Source of the DNA: Exiguobacterium sp. s48
GTDB taxonomy: Bacteria > Bacillota > Bacilli > Exiguobacteriales > Exiguobacteriaceae
DNA: 64,000 nucleotides
Reading direction: 5' to 3'
NCBI RefSeq assembly: GCF_018617395.1
Contig: NZ_JACSKC010000002.1
Span: 186,001-250,000, forward strand
Positions 7,880 to 16,046 of this stretch are shown piece by piece. How positions within the stretch are numbered: position 1 is the stretch's first letter; each line of letters opens with the position of its first letter. Under the pieces are notes generated by a model that saw only the letters and a program-made list of their open reading frames with translations, made no database searches and had not been told where the DNA came from. The translations under genes and the position numbers were made by a program.

Positions 7880-8659
7880 TTATTTTTTTTCGTTTTTTTG
7901 TTGAAGAGTGCGATAAACCCCCGGTGCGACGCCATATTTTCGTTTAAAAATTCTGTGGAAATATGGATAACTTCGAAATCCAGACAGTTCTGAAATCGTT
8001 TCTAATGAATGTTTTGTATAGCGCATTTGCTCCTCGGCAAGCTGAAGACGAATTGATTGTGCATATTCGATGATGGTCATTCCAGTGTTTTCTTTAAAGA
8101 GATGGACGGTTCTTGAAACACTGAGTCCGACCGCAGTGGCGACATCCGCCACTTTGAAGTCAGTTGTTACACGTGCCTCGATAAAGCGCATCATGCGTGA
8201 GACGACGGGAGGTCGAGAATGGACATGGGCATCTTGCGTCGAACGATCAAGCATGAGTAAAAGAGCCTGTACGAGCGTTTCGATTAAGGCATCGCTCTGT
8301 TCAGAGGGTGGCCGACGTACTTCTTCCGTAATATGTTGCCAAAGGGAAAGTAGTCGGGGGTCAACATTTATAGAATAGGTGCGCTCGCGCGGAATGGCGT
8401 TCCACCATGAATCAATGGAGGAGCCGGTACAAAAAATATGATAGTCTCCGCTCGCAGGCGTATCGACATGCAATTCATACATATCTCCGGGAGAAACGAG
8501 TAACAAGTCACCGGGGCGTGTCAACATCGTTTCTCCGTTTACGACAACCCGTGCCGTCCCTTCTGTTTGCAGACGGATTAAATAGGTGTCTAGTGTAGTA
8601 GCAAATGGAAAAGTATAAGTCGTTGTATGGTACGAATAGCCACAAAAGCCGATTTCCAT
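7880..8659 (-). CDS. AraC family transcriptional regulator
   Basis: A 259-residue regulator. It has an N-terminal cupin-like sensor (about 10-90, including RPGDLLLVSPGD) and a C-terminal double helix-turn-helix (about 160-255) with the AraC signature region ISELSGFRSYPYFHRIFKRKYGVAP split over two helices. It is divergent from an oligo-1,6-glucosidase gene and is probably its activator, sensing an alpha-glucoside. The start was placed at the ATG with GAGGAG six bases upstream; the open frame extends 15 codons further without a binding site. Confidence 0.88.
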   Translation of the reverse strand: MEIGFCGYSYHTTTYTFPFATTLDTYLIRLQTEGTARVVVNGETMLTRPGDLLLVSPGDMYELHVDTPASGDYHIFCTGSSIDSWWNAIPRERTYSINVDPRLLSLWQHITEEVRRPPSEQSDALIETLVQALLLMLDRSTQDAHVHSRPPVVSRMMRFIEARVTTDFKVADVATAVGLSVSRTVHLFKENTGMTIIEYAQSIRLQLAEEQMRYTKHSLETISELSGFRSYPYFHRIFKRKYGVAPGVYRTLQQKNEKK

Positions 8660-8740
8660 AATAATCTCCTCATTTAATAGCAAAATTGTGCATATTTTAA
8701 TCATATCATGAATGGTCTCGGAAACTTGAAGGCAGTACGA

Positions 8741-8754
8741 TGAAAGCGTTGAAA
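8741..8754. promoter_or_regulatory. Candidate cre site (CcpA) upstream of the alpha-glucosidase
   Basis: TGAAAGCGTTGAAA matches the catabolite-responsive element TGWAANCGNTNWCA with one mismatch. It lies 30 bp before the glucosidase start, a position suited to glucose repression. Confidence 0.5.
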
Positions 8755-8783
8755 CGGAAAACGAACTTCAAGGAGGACCTAAC

Positions 8784-10433
8784 ATGAAACAATGGTGGAA
8801 AGAAGCGGTCGTATATCAAATTTATCCACGTAGCTTCAATGACTCAAACGGAGATGGGATCGGCGATATTCAAGGGATCACAGAAAAGATGTCTTATTTG
8901 GCAGAGCTCGGAATCGATGTCATCTGGCTCTCGCCGGTGTACGATTCACCGAACGACGACAATGGATACGATATCCGTGATTACCGTGCCATCATGGACG
9001 AGTTTGGTACGATGGATGATTTTGATGCGATGCTTGAAGAAGCGCATCGTCACGGCATTAAAATCATGATGGACCTCGTCGTCAACCATTCTTCGGATGA
9101 GCACCAATGGTTCATGGAGTCGCGTTCTTCAAAAGACAGCCCATACCGTGACTACTACATTTGGAAAAAAGGGAAAGATGGTCAACCTCCAACGAACTGG
9201 GGGGCCTTCTTCGGCGGTAGCGCGTGGCAGTATGACGAAGCGAGCGATGAGTACTACCTCCATCTCTTCAGTAAGAAACAACCGGATTTGAACTGGGAAA
9301 GCGAGACGCTTCGTCGTGAAGTGTACGACCTCATGACATATTGGCTCGATAAAGGGGTCGACGGGTTCCGGATGGACGTCATCAATATGATTTCAAAAGA
9401 TCAAAGCTATCCTGATGGTCAAACGCGAGGGACGGGGTATGGTGACGGCACGCCATTCTTCTTTAACGGACCACGCATCCATGAATTCATGCAGGAGATG
9501 AATCGGGAAGTCTTGTCGAAATACGACACGATCACGGTCGGAGAGATGCCAGGGGTCAGTGTGGACGAAGCGAAGCTCTACACGGGAGAAGACCGCAACG
9601 AATTGAACATGGTCTTTCATTTTGAACACGTGGATGTCGGGAACGGGAGCTTCGGGAAGTGGAATCCGACGGACTGGAAGTTGACTGAGCTGAAGACGAT
9701 TTTCTCGCGTTGGCAAGAAGGGCTCGAAGAGGAAGGGTGGAACAGCTTGTACTGGAGTAACCATGACCAGCCTCGTGCCATCTCACGCTTTGGAAACGAT
9801 TCGCCCGAGTATCGCGTCCGTTCCGGGAAGATGCTCGCGACGCTTCTCCATCTATTGAAAGGGACACCATACATTTATCAAGGGGAAGAGTTCGGTATGA
9901 CGAACGTCGCCTTTGACTCCATTGACCAGTATCGGGACATTGAGACGTTGAACGCCTATCGCGATTACACATCAAACGGGTTATTGACGCACGACGAGAT
10001 TTTCCGTGGCATCCATGAGCGAGGACGTGATAATTCACGCACACCGGTACAGTGGTCAGACGAAGCACATGGTGGATTTACGACAGGGACGCCTTGGATT
10101 GAGGTCAACCCGAACTATGTCGACATCAACGCGGAAGCGGCACGAAAAGATCCGAATTCACTCTTCCATTACTACCGTCAGTTGATTGCGCTCCGTAAAG
10201 CGAACCCAATCGTCGTCTACGGGAAGTATGAGCTGTTGTTACCGGAAGATGAGGCGGTCTATGCGTTCACACGGTCGTTCGAAGGTGAGACCTGGCTCGT
10301 ACTCTGTAACTTCTCCGACGAGACACAACAACGAGAGTTACCATATGACGTGAAAGAACGTGTCATCGGAAATATGGAACCGATTGAACCGTTCACCCTT
10401 CGTCCTTACGAGGCACAAGTGTATAAACTGTGA
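8784..10433 (+). CDS. malL: Oligo-1,6-glucosidase (GH13 alpha-glucosidase)
   Basis: A 549-residue cytoplasmic GH13 hydrolase releasing glucose from isomalto-oligosaccharides or related alpha-glucosides. The conserved regions are present: DLVVNH, GFRMDVINM with nucleophile Asp198, the acid/base Glu254 in VGEMPG, and NHDQPR with Asp328. Val199 right after the nucleophile is the residue associated with alpha-1,6 preference in this subfamily, whereas alpha-1,4 enzymes usually have Ala or Thr. The length equals that of Bacillus enzymes (about 560). It is divergent from an AraC regulator and preceded by a cre-like site. RBS AAGGAGG. A strong terminator follows. Confidence 0.95.
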   Translation: MKQWWKEAVVYQIYPRSFNDSNGDGIGDIQGITEKMSYLAELGIDVIWLSPVYDSPNDDNGYDIRDYRAIMDEFGTMDDFDAMLEEAHRHGIKIMMDLVVNHSSDEHQWFMESRSSKDSPYRDYYIWKKGKDGQPPTNWGAFFGGSAWQYDEASDEYYLHLFSKKQPDLNWESETLRREVYDLMTYWLDKGVDGFRMDVINMISKDQSYPDGQTRGTGYGDGTPFFFNGPRIHEFMQEMNREVLSKYDTITVGEMPGVSVDEAKLYTGEDRNELNMVFHFEHVDVGNGSFGKWNPTDWKLTELKTIFSRWQEGLEEEGWNSLYWSNHDQPRAISRFGNDSPEYRVRSGKMLATLLHLLKGTPYIYQGEEFGMTNVAFDSIDQYRDIETLNAYRDYTSNGLLTHDEIFRGIHERGRDNSRTPVQWSDEAHGGFTTGTPWIEVNPNYVDINAEAARKDPNSLFHYYRQLIALRKANPIVVYGKYELLLPEDEAVYAFTRSFEGETWLVLCNFSDETQQRELPYDVKERVIGNMEPIEPFTLRPYEAQVYKL

Positions 10434-10436
10434 CGA

Positions 10437-10463
10437 AAAGCTCGCCAGACGGCGAGCTTTTTT
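10437..10463 (+). terminator. Terminator after malL
   Basis: A 10-bp stem (AAAGCTCGCC with GGCGAGCTTT), a 4-base loop AGAC and a run of T. Confidence 0.88.
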
Positions 10464-10536
10464 GAGTGCATACGTATCTTCTCTCGATGATTCGGGAATA
10501 ATGTAAGTAACGTCTGACATGAAAAGAGGGAACGAC

Positions 10537-11043
10537 ATGGGTACTTTGATTGCGTACTCTTCCAGATATGGGACGAGTGAAAAAGTGGCGGCTTTACTCG
10601 CCGAACGTCTATCGGGTGACGTTCGTGTCCAAAATATCGTAGAAGAGCCAGACATCATGTGGGAAATGGTAGACCACGTCATCGTCGGCAGCTCGATTCG
10701 AATGGGCACCATCCAAGACGAGATGAAGGAATGGTTGATGCTTCATGAAGCACATTTGCTTGAGCGCCCTCTCGCCTTGTACTTGTGCGCGGGAACACCG
10801 ACAGAGTCCGAACGGATTCGTGAGCTAGAAGAAGCGTATCGTTCCACACTCCGCAACCATGCTTATTTCGTCGAGGTCGTCGGGAGCGGCTATGACTTTG
10901 AACGAATGGGCTTTTTGGACAAAGCAATCGTCCGCATGATGGCCAAACAGAAAGAAAGCTCACTTGAACTCGATGAGAGCAAATTAAACCAGCTCGTGGA
11001 GGCGGCTCAAACATCCGAACGGACACGATCTGAAAATCCCTGA
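10537..11043 (+). CDS. Flavodoxin-domain protein (HemG/menaquinone-type family)
   Basis: A 168-residue cytoplasmic flavodoxin-fold protein. The N terminus MGTLIAYSSRYGTSEKVA is the FMN phosphate-binding loop, and HVIVGSSIRMG is the second conserved loop. It resembles the flavodoxin_5 family that includes the protoporphyrinogen oxidase HemG; Gram-positive members have no confirmed role. The start was chosen for GAGGGA five bases before the ATG at 10537, over an ATG at 10519 without a binding site. Its last 37 bp overlap the 3' end of the convergent gene. Confidence 0.82.
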   Translation: MGTLIAYSSRYGTSEKVAALLAERLSGDVRVQNIVEEPDIMWEMVDHVIVGSSIRMGTIQDEMKEWLMLHEAHLLERPLALYLCAGTPTESERIRELEEAYRSTLRNHAYFVEVVGSGYDFERMGFLDKAIVRMMAKQKESSLELDESKLNQLVEAAQTSERTRSENP

Positions 11044-12605
11044 GCGAGCAAGTCTTTCGCATCAATCGGACTTTTCGTGGAGATGAGCACATCTCCGCTT
11101 TTTTTCTGCCCTTCAATCTGATGAAGGGCGAGGTGTTCGAGTTGACGACCGATTTTTAAAGCGATGGGTGCCGATTCGTGGCATCGTAATTGTTCGATGC
11201 TCACATCATCGGTCCGGTTATCTCCTCCGAACAGTTCGAGGTCGGCTCGGGCTGTGGTGAACCCGCGTACGGAGACACGCTTCAGTTGAACGCGTCTCGA
11301 TTTGTATTGAATCGCAAGCGCCGGGTGCTGTTCGTAATCGTAAAGTGGATCTCCGATTGCGGTCAATCCATGAATCAAGACATCCTGGTAGGCAGAAACG
11401 ACCAAACTTCGGGGTGAGGATTTTGCATACAACGGACTGCGAATCGGCTCGAGGGACACTAAGTTCGTACCAGATAGGAAGCGGGCCGTTTCTGAATTCG
11501 GATCGTCTGCCAAATGATGACCGATATGGCGGAAGTTAAACGAGCGATTGTCGTGAACGGAGAGATGTCCGAAGATATGGACATCGTGTGCTGCTGATGA
11601 CGTTCCATGTGCTTTTACTTCGATGCCTCCAAAACACCCTTCCGTTCTATTGTGAACGAGCGTGACGTGTCGCGATCCGTCATCAATCTCGATTCCGTTC
11701 GAGTTGGAGAACCCTAAGGCGTGTGTCCGTCCATGAGGATGGTGACAATAGCAGTTAGTGATGTAGATGGCGTCACTGTGGTGTGTCGTGATCCCGTCAT
11801 CCCCGTAATTCGTCGCTTCGAGATGGTCGAGATGGATATATCGACTCCCGTTTGCCGCACGTAGTCCGTCTCCTAAGTAATGATAGTGCGGAGACGTGAT
11901 ATCGAACGCATGAAGACCGGCATGTTTAGCCGTCACATGATGCACCCAGCCATACGTCACATGCGCAAACGTTAAGGCGCTCGATGTCGTGTCACCGCTC
12001 GTCGTCCGTTTCACATCACCTAATCGCGCGACGTTCCAATCGAGTGTCAGATGAGATACCTCGATGTGGTGATTTCCGGCAAAAGGCGTAGCGTTCCGCA
12101 AGAGTTGGCGATGCTTCGGTGCACGGTCAGATAGTTTGAGAATCGTGACATCTTGTCCGGCGCCTTCGAGCGCACAGTTCGAAGGAAGACGGATGCCTCG
12201 CACGACATACACACCTGCCGGGACGAAGACGCGCCGGTTCGAGCGGATGGCAAGACGAAAGGCGAGGGTACAATCCGTTTTTCCATCTCCGACAGCGCCA
12301 TAGTTCGTAACATCGACGTGTTGTTTCGTCGTCTGCATCAAGTTCAAATATTCAGCATCGAGTCGGCGCATCCAGACGGGGCGAACAATTCCGTCAACGA
12401 GTTCGAGCGGGAGTGACGTTTCGATAGGGGTGATCCGTTCCGTCAACGGAATCCGACAAGGGATGGTTTGTTGTTTCTTTGAGTAAGACGTTTCACGCGT
12501 AGCTTTATGCCATTCGAGCGTTTGTGGAATTAAATCTTCTTCGGACCAATCGGAATAAGAGGCAATCATTGATGCAATGGACTGTTGTTCAGGTGAGTGT
12601 TTCAT
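11007..12605 (-). CDS. Pectate-lyase-like right-handed beta-helix protein, cytoplasmic
   Basis: A 532-residue protein. The segment VTNYGAVGDGKTD followed by FRLAIRSNRRVFVPAGVYVV is the start of the pectate_lyase_3 parallel beta-helix family. Many short His/Asn/Asp-rich coils follow (ASRYIHLDHLEATNYGDDG, HSDAIYITNCYCHHPHG). There is no signal peptide, so it may act inside the cell or on imported oligosaccharides, unlike secreted pectinases. An N-terminal helical part of about 90 residues precedes the helix domain. The start has AGGAGG seven bases upstream; an adjacent ATG three bases earlier is also possible. No polysaccharide lyase partner lies nearby and the substrate is unknown. Confidence 0.78.
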   Translation of the reverse strand: MKHSPEQQSIASMIASYSDWSEEDLIPQTLEWHKATRETSYSKKQQTIPCRIPLTERITPIETSLPLELVDGIVRPVWMRRLDAEYLNLMQTTKQHVDVTNYGAVGDGKTDCTLAFRLAIRSNRRVFVPAGVYVVRGIRLPSNCALEGAGQDVTILKLSDRAPKHRQLLRNATPFAGNHHIEVSHLTLDWNVARLGDVKRTTSGDTTSSALTFAHVTYGWVHHVTAKHAGLHAFDITSPHYHYLGDGLRAANGSRYIHLDHLEATNYGDDGITTHHSDAIYITNCYCHHPHGRTHALGFSNSNGIEIDDGSRHVTLVHNRTEGCFGGIEVKAHGTSSAAHDVHIFGHLSVHDNRSFNFRHIGHHLADDPNSETARFLSGTNLVSLEPIRSPLYAKSSPRSLVVSAYQDVLIHGLTAIGDPLYDYEQHPALAIQYKSRRVQLKRVSVRGFTTARADLELFGGDNRTDDVSIEQLRCHESAPIALKIGRQLEHLALHQIEGQKKSGDVLISTKSPIDAKDLLAQGFSDRVRSDV

Positions 12606-12680
12606 CATAAATCCTCCTAGCGTCATCTTCTCTAGCTTGTACCCGTTTCGGTCCGTTTTTTAGCAATCAGAAGTATTTAC

Positions 12681-12709
12681 TAGACAGAAGCATCTAGTCG
12701 TGTTATATT
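12681..12709 (+). promoter_or_regulatory. Promoter of the cold shock gene
   Basis: A -35 TAGACA (12681-12686), 17-bp spacer and -10 TATATT (12704-12709). This gives a 5' leader of about 150 nt before the cold shock protein. Confidence 0.6.
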
Positions 12710-12715
12710 CAGTAT

Positions 12716-12866
12716 GTGCTTAATTAAGAATAGCTGGAATCATAATTCACAAGTGCTTGGGATTATTTTTCATTAGATAATCCAAAGGCTTGTATTTTTT
12801 TTGGTCAAGTTTTTTCTAGTAAGGCACTACTATAACGCATAGCGTTTATTTCAGGAGGGTTCATTC
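12716..12866 (+). ncRNA. Long structured 5' leader of the cold shock mRNA
   Basis: A non-coding leader of about 150 nt between the predicted start point and the csp start codon. It contains a hairpin (GGATTAT near 12758 pairing with ATAATCC near 12777, extended by ACAAG...CTTGT) and T-rich tracts. Long temperature-responsive leaders are typical of csp mRNAs. The exact fold is inferred. Confidence 0.55.
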
Positions 12867-13067
12867 ATGAACACAGGTAAAGTAAAATGGTTTAACTCAG
12901 AAAAAGGTTACGGCTTCATCGAAATGGAAGGCGGAGACGACGTATTCGTACACTTCTCAGCAATCCAAGGCGACGGCTTCAAAACACTTGAAGAAGGCCA
13001 AGAAGTAACTTTCGAAATCACTGACGGAGCTCGTGGACCACAAGCTTCTAACGTTGAAAAAATCTAA
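12867..13067 (+). CDS. Cold shock protein (CspA/CspB family)
   Basis: A 66-residue single-domain OB-fold RNA chaperone. RNP1 (KGYGFIEM) and RNP2 (VFVHFSAI) are both intact, and the length is the family standard. It melts mRNA secondary structure at low temperature. Codons are strongly biased to those of highly expressed genes, and the ribosome site AGGAGG is ideal. A long leader precedes it and a strong terminator follows, so it is monocistronic. Confidence 0.97.
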   Translation: MNTGKVKWFNSEKGYGFIEMEGGDDVFVHFSAIQGDGFKTLEEGQEVTFEITDGARGPQASNVEKI

Positions 13068-13090
13068 TCTTCCTTTCTAAGGAATATGAT

Positions 13091-13120
13091 ACCTGCTCGC
13101 ATCGGCGAGCAGGTTTTTTT
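13091..13120 (+). terminator. Terminator of the cold shock gene
   Basis: A 9-bp GC-rich stem (CCTGCTCGC/GCGAGCAGG), a 4-base loop and seven T. Confidence 0.92.
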
Positions 13121-13184
13121 GTGTTTAATCCTATAGTTTGAGGGAACAGTATACGAGCGACAAATCATGAAGGAGGAATTTGGA

Positions 13185-13598
13185 ATGAGTGCAAAAGAAA
13201 CAGCTTTGAAAATCCTAGATTCGAGTGATGTCGGTACGATGGCTACGGTGTATAAGGTAAAACCACATAGTCGATACATGACATTTTTCCATGATGATCT
13301 CACACTCTATACGGCAACTTCAAATGAGACAGATAAAGTGGAGGAATTAGAGAAGAATCCATATACACATATTTTAATTGGTTATGACGGAGATGGAGTG
13401 GGCGACACCTACTTAGAAATCTTAGGGAAAGCGACCGTTTCAGATGATGAATCGATGAAAGAAAAAGTATGGAACGAGAAACTCGAGGGCTGGTTCGACG
13501 GACCGGACGATCCGAAACTCGTTATTCTCAAAATCGAACCAGAATCGATGCGTGTAATGAACAAAAAAGGTCAGCCACCTCAAGAAGTGACACTATAA
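13185..13598 (+). CDS. Pyridoxamine 5'-phosphate oxidase-like (general stress protein 26 type)
   Basis: A 137-residue split-barrel flavin-binding protein. The pattern GTMATVYKVKPHSRYMTFFHDDLTLYTATS is that of the general stress protein 26 subgroup of the PNPOx-like superfamily, which binds FMN or a related cofactor rather than making PLP. The start was set at the ATG with AAGGAGGA seven bases upstream. It is monocistronic between terminators. The substrate is unknown. Confidence 0.85.
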   Translation: MSAKETALKILDSSDVGTMATVYKVKPHSRYMTFFHDDLTLYTATSNETDKVEELEKNPYTHILIGYDGDGVGDTYLEILGKATVSDDESMKEKVWNEKLEGWFDGPDDPKLVILKIEPESMRVMNKKGQPPQEVTL

Positions 13599-13606
13599 TT
13601 TCCTTA

Positions 13607-13634
13607 AAGGCACCTAAATCAGGTGTCTTTTTTT
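13607..13634 (+). terminator. Terminator after the PNPOx-like gene
   Basis: A stem AAGGCACCT/AGGTGTCTT with one G-T wobble, a 5-base loop and a T-run. Confidence 0.8.
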
Positions 13635-13779
13635 GGATGAATGTGAATAGAATATGGCATACATATGGACGAATCATGAACAAAGGGAAATACATATGTG
13701 AATAGGTGAGCATGAATGGTATATTGTGAATGTAATCACATTATTCATTTATTCAACTTCTTGAAAGGGAGGAATCATC

Positions 13780-14286
13780 ATGTTCACGAAATTTTGGCAA
13801 AATCACAACATTGCCACAGCCATCTTGACAGTGTTGCGTGTATGGCTCGGTTATCATTGGTTAACAGCAGGGTGGGGTAAACTCACAGGTGGTTTTGGAA
13901 CGGAAGGTTTTTTAAATAACGCACTGACTCTCGCAACTGGAGATCATCCAGCCGTCGCAGGATGGTGGGCTGCATTCTTGGAAAACTTTGCGATTCCGAA
14001 CGCTGGATTATTCGATGTCCTCATTCCTTACGGCGAGTTCTTAGTCGGTCTTGGATTATTGCTCGGTGCACTCACACGTAGCGCGGCGTTCTTCGGATTG
14101 GTTATGAATATGGCCTTCTTACTTTCTGGAACGGTCAGTACGAACCCGACCATGTTAATCGTATCTGTATTGATTTTGGTGGCTGGACATAATGCTGGAA
14201 AAATCGGTGTGGATGGATTGTTCCTTCGTCGCTTTGTCGAAACGAAAGTCATGCACCGTTCACCAAATCGTCAAATAGCCTCGTAA
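13780..14286 (+). CDS. DoxX family membrane protein
   Basis: A 168-residue protein with about four membrane helices. It has the DoxX hallmarks: RVWLGYHWLTAGWGKLTGG near the N terminus and PYGEFLVGLGLLLG in the middle. Members occur in complexes linked to thiosulfate/quinone chemistry or to superoxide defence (SodA-DoxX-SseA in mycobacteria), but no partner is beside it here. RBS GGGAGG. Confidence 0.85.
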   Translation: MFTKFWQNHNIATAILTVLRVWLGYHWLTAGWGKLTGGFGTEGFLNNALTLATGDHPAVAGWWAAFLENFAIPNAGLFDVLIPYGEFLVGLGLLLGALTRSAAFFGLVMNMAFLLSGTVSTNPTMLIVSVLILVAGHNAGKIGVDGLFLRRFVETKVMHRSPNRQIAS

Positions 14287-14366
14287 ATTCCGTGCTCTCT
14301 CCTGTGACAAATCTCTCATGTTTCGGCTACGATAGATATAGCCTACAGAGATAAAGGAGAACGCAT

Positions 14367-14663
14367 ATGACTACGACTCATTTTAAATGGCTTGGTTACA
14401 CAGAAGGGGTATCCTTCCTGTTGTTACTATTGATTGCGATGCCACTCAAGTATATGGCCGGTATCCCACTCGCGGTCAGTATCGTCGGTGCGGCACACGG
14501 GTTCTTGTTTGTTGCCTACGTACTTGCAGCCATCTATATGGCATGGCGCTACCGCTGGGGATTCAAAGTGTTGACGCTTGCCGTGATGGCATCGGTCATC
14601 CCATTTGGACCATTTTTATTAGAAAAACGGGTACTCCCGTCAACAGAGAAGACATCGAACTGA
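14367..14663 (+). CDS. DUF3817 small membrane protein
   Basis: A 98-residue protein with three hydrophobic helices. FKWLGYTEGVSFLLLLLIAMPLK and IVGAAHGFLFVAYVLA are the DUF3817 hallmarks. The function is unknown. RBS AAGGAG; its stop codon sits in the loop of the terminator. Confidence 0.85.
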   Translation: MTTTHFKWLGYTEGVSFLLLLLIAMPLKYMAGIPLAVSIVGAAHGFLFVAYVLAAIYMAWRYRWGFKVLTLAVMASVIPFGPFLLEKRVLPSTEKTSN

Positions 14664-14681
14664 TTCGTTCGATGTCTTTTT
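14650..14681. terminator. Terminator containing the DUF3817 stop codon
   Basis: An 11-bp stem (AGACATCGAAC at 14650-14660 with GTTCGATGTCT at 14667-14677) and a T-run. The TGA stop is in the loop. It may also end the convergent MFS transcript. Confidence 0.88.
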
Positions 14682-14683
14682 CG

Positions 14684-15937
14684 TTAGGACACTTGTTCCA
14701 TTGACTGAGCTGTTGCTCGTTCTGCTCGAATGTCATGACGGATACGGTGCATGGAAAATAAAGTGAGACTAAGCAAACAAATCATACAAATGGTATAGAG
14801 GAGAGAGACTAGTATTAAATCACTTAAAAATCCGAAAAGAATGAAACCGAGTGGTGTGATTCCCATCGCCAGCGATTCGAGAACTCCCATTACACGACCT
14901 AAATAATTGGGATCTGTATTCGTTTGTAAATACATTTGAATCGGGATATTGGCTCGAATAACGAAGAGACCACTTAGTAAAGCGAAAAACGAAAAGAATA
15001 CGATAGCAGGCAATACGCTGAACTTAAAGTAAAGTGGGATGGCAGGACCGATGAACAATAAACTTAAAACAATTAAGGCACTTCTCATCGTTGAAAGTCG
15101 GTATTTAATTTTAAAGAACGGTAATGCATGTAATAACGAAGCGACTAAAAATCCGATAGCGAACATACTTTCTAAAAATCCAAACTGAAGAGGTGAGACT
15201 CCGACTTCTTGTAATGCGGCAATAGGGAATAAGACTTCGGATGCGACAAAAAAGAAATTAAGAAATGTAGCGAGGAGGGCGATGGTCCATAAAACGCGCT
15301 GTTTTTTCAGATATTGAAAACCGGATTGCACTTCTTTCCAAGTCGACTGAGACGTCTCTTGAGTATTACGGGATTGAAATTTAAGATGGGTGGCGACTAA
15401 TCCTGCAATGAAAAATAAGACAGCTGAGCTGAACAAGAATACGGAAATCGGTAGAATTTTAAATAAAGCTCCGGCCAATAAAGGTGTGCCGATACTTGAA
15501 AATGAGATGATACTTTGGATTAATGAGTTGGTTCGTTGTAACTCTTCTTCCTTAAACAGAAGAGGAATCGAGCTAGACAAAGTCACTGATAGGAAAGTTG
15601 AAAAAACAGAGAGTAATGCGGTGATCAAAAGATAAGTAAGGACATTAAATGTCCAAATTAAGCTCGCAATTCCGGCAAGAACAAAGAGCAATCCATTTAA
15701 TGTTTCCATATTTACGATGACACGCTTACGATTTAGTTTGTCTGCATAAGCACCAGCGAAAGGTGAAAGTAGGATGCGAGGTAGGGTTCCTGCTAATAAG
15801 ACAATCGCAAATTGTAACCCAGACCCAGAAGTGGTGAGAACGGTCAATCCGGCGATAAATGTGAACAAGTTTGAGGCGAACAACGACATGAATTTTCCGA
15901 TTAACAAGATGTGTAGATTCGAAAATGATTTTTTCAT
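14684..15937 (-). CDS. MFS efflux transporter (macrolide-efflux/EntS-like)
   Basis: A 417-residue, 12-helix major facilitator. The motif GAYADKLNRKRVI follows helix 2, and the shape is that of Mef/EntS-type exporters. Base use is clearly more A/T-rich than in neighbouring genes. It is divergent from an XRE-TPR regulator and shares with it a 109-bp intergenic region holding two matching palindromes, so it is probably the regulated target. Promoter TTTACA-17-TATGAT on the minus strand; RBS AAAGGAG. It may export a drug, a siderophore-like compound or a peptide signal; the substrate is not readable. Confidence 0.85.
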   Translation of the reverse strand: MKKSFSNLHILLIGKFMSLFASNLFTFIAGLTVLTTSGSGLQFAIVLLAGTLPRILLSPFAGAYADKLNRKRVIVNMETLNGLLFVLAGIASLIWTFNVLTYLLITALLSVFSTFLSVTLSSSIPLLFKEEELQRTNSLIQSIISFSSIGTPLLAGALFKILPISVFLFSSAVLFFIAGLVATHLKFQSRNTQETSQSTWKEVQSGFQYLKKQRVLWTIALLATFLNFFFVASEVLFPIAALQEVGVSPLQFGFLESMFAIGFLVASLLHALPFFKIKYRLSTMRSALIVLSLLFIGPAIPLYFKFSVLPAIVFFSFFALLSGLFVIRANIPIQMYLQTNTDPNYLGRVMGVLESLAMGITPLGFILFGFLSDLILVSLLYTICMICLLSLTLFSMHRIRHDIRAERATAQSMEQVS

Positions 15938-15959
15938 AGGAAGTCTCCTTTACAAATTA

Positions 15960-16008
15960 GTTAAATGTGATTTAACATTATCATAAAGGTATCGGGATGA
16001 AATGTAAA
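15960..16008 (-). promoter_or_regulatory. MFS promoter with palindromic operator 1
   Basis: On the minus strand: -35 TTTACA (16003-16008), 17-bp spacer, -10 TATGAT (15980-15985). The palindrome GTTAAAT-GTG-ATTTAAC (15960-15976), a perfect 7-3-7, covers the expected start point, so a protein bound there would block the MFS gene. Confidence 0.75.
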
Positions 16009-16014
16009 TAGAAA

Positions 16015-16031
16015 GTTCAATATAATTTAAC
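16015..16031 (+). promoter_or_regulatory. Palindromic operator 2 over the regulator's -10 box
   Basis: GTTCAAT-ATA-ATTTAAC has the same 7-3-7 layout as operator 1 with one arm mismatch. It encloses TATAAT (16021-16026), a perfect -10 for the regulator gene. Centre-to-centre distance between the operators is 55 bp. This suggests autoregulation. Confidence 0.7.
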
Positions 16032-16046
16032 TTTTAGGGGTGTCAT

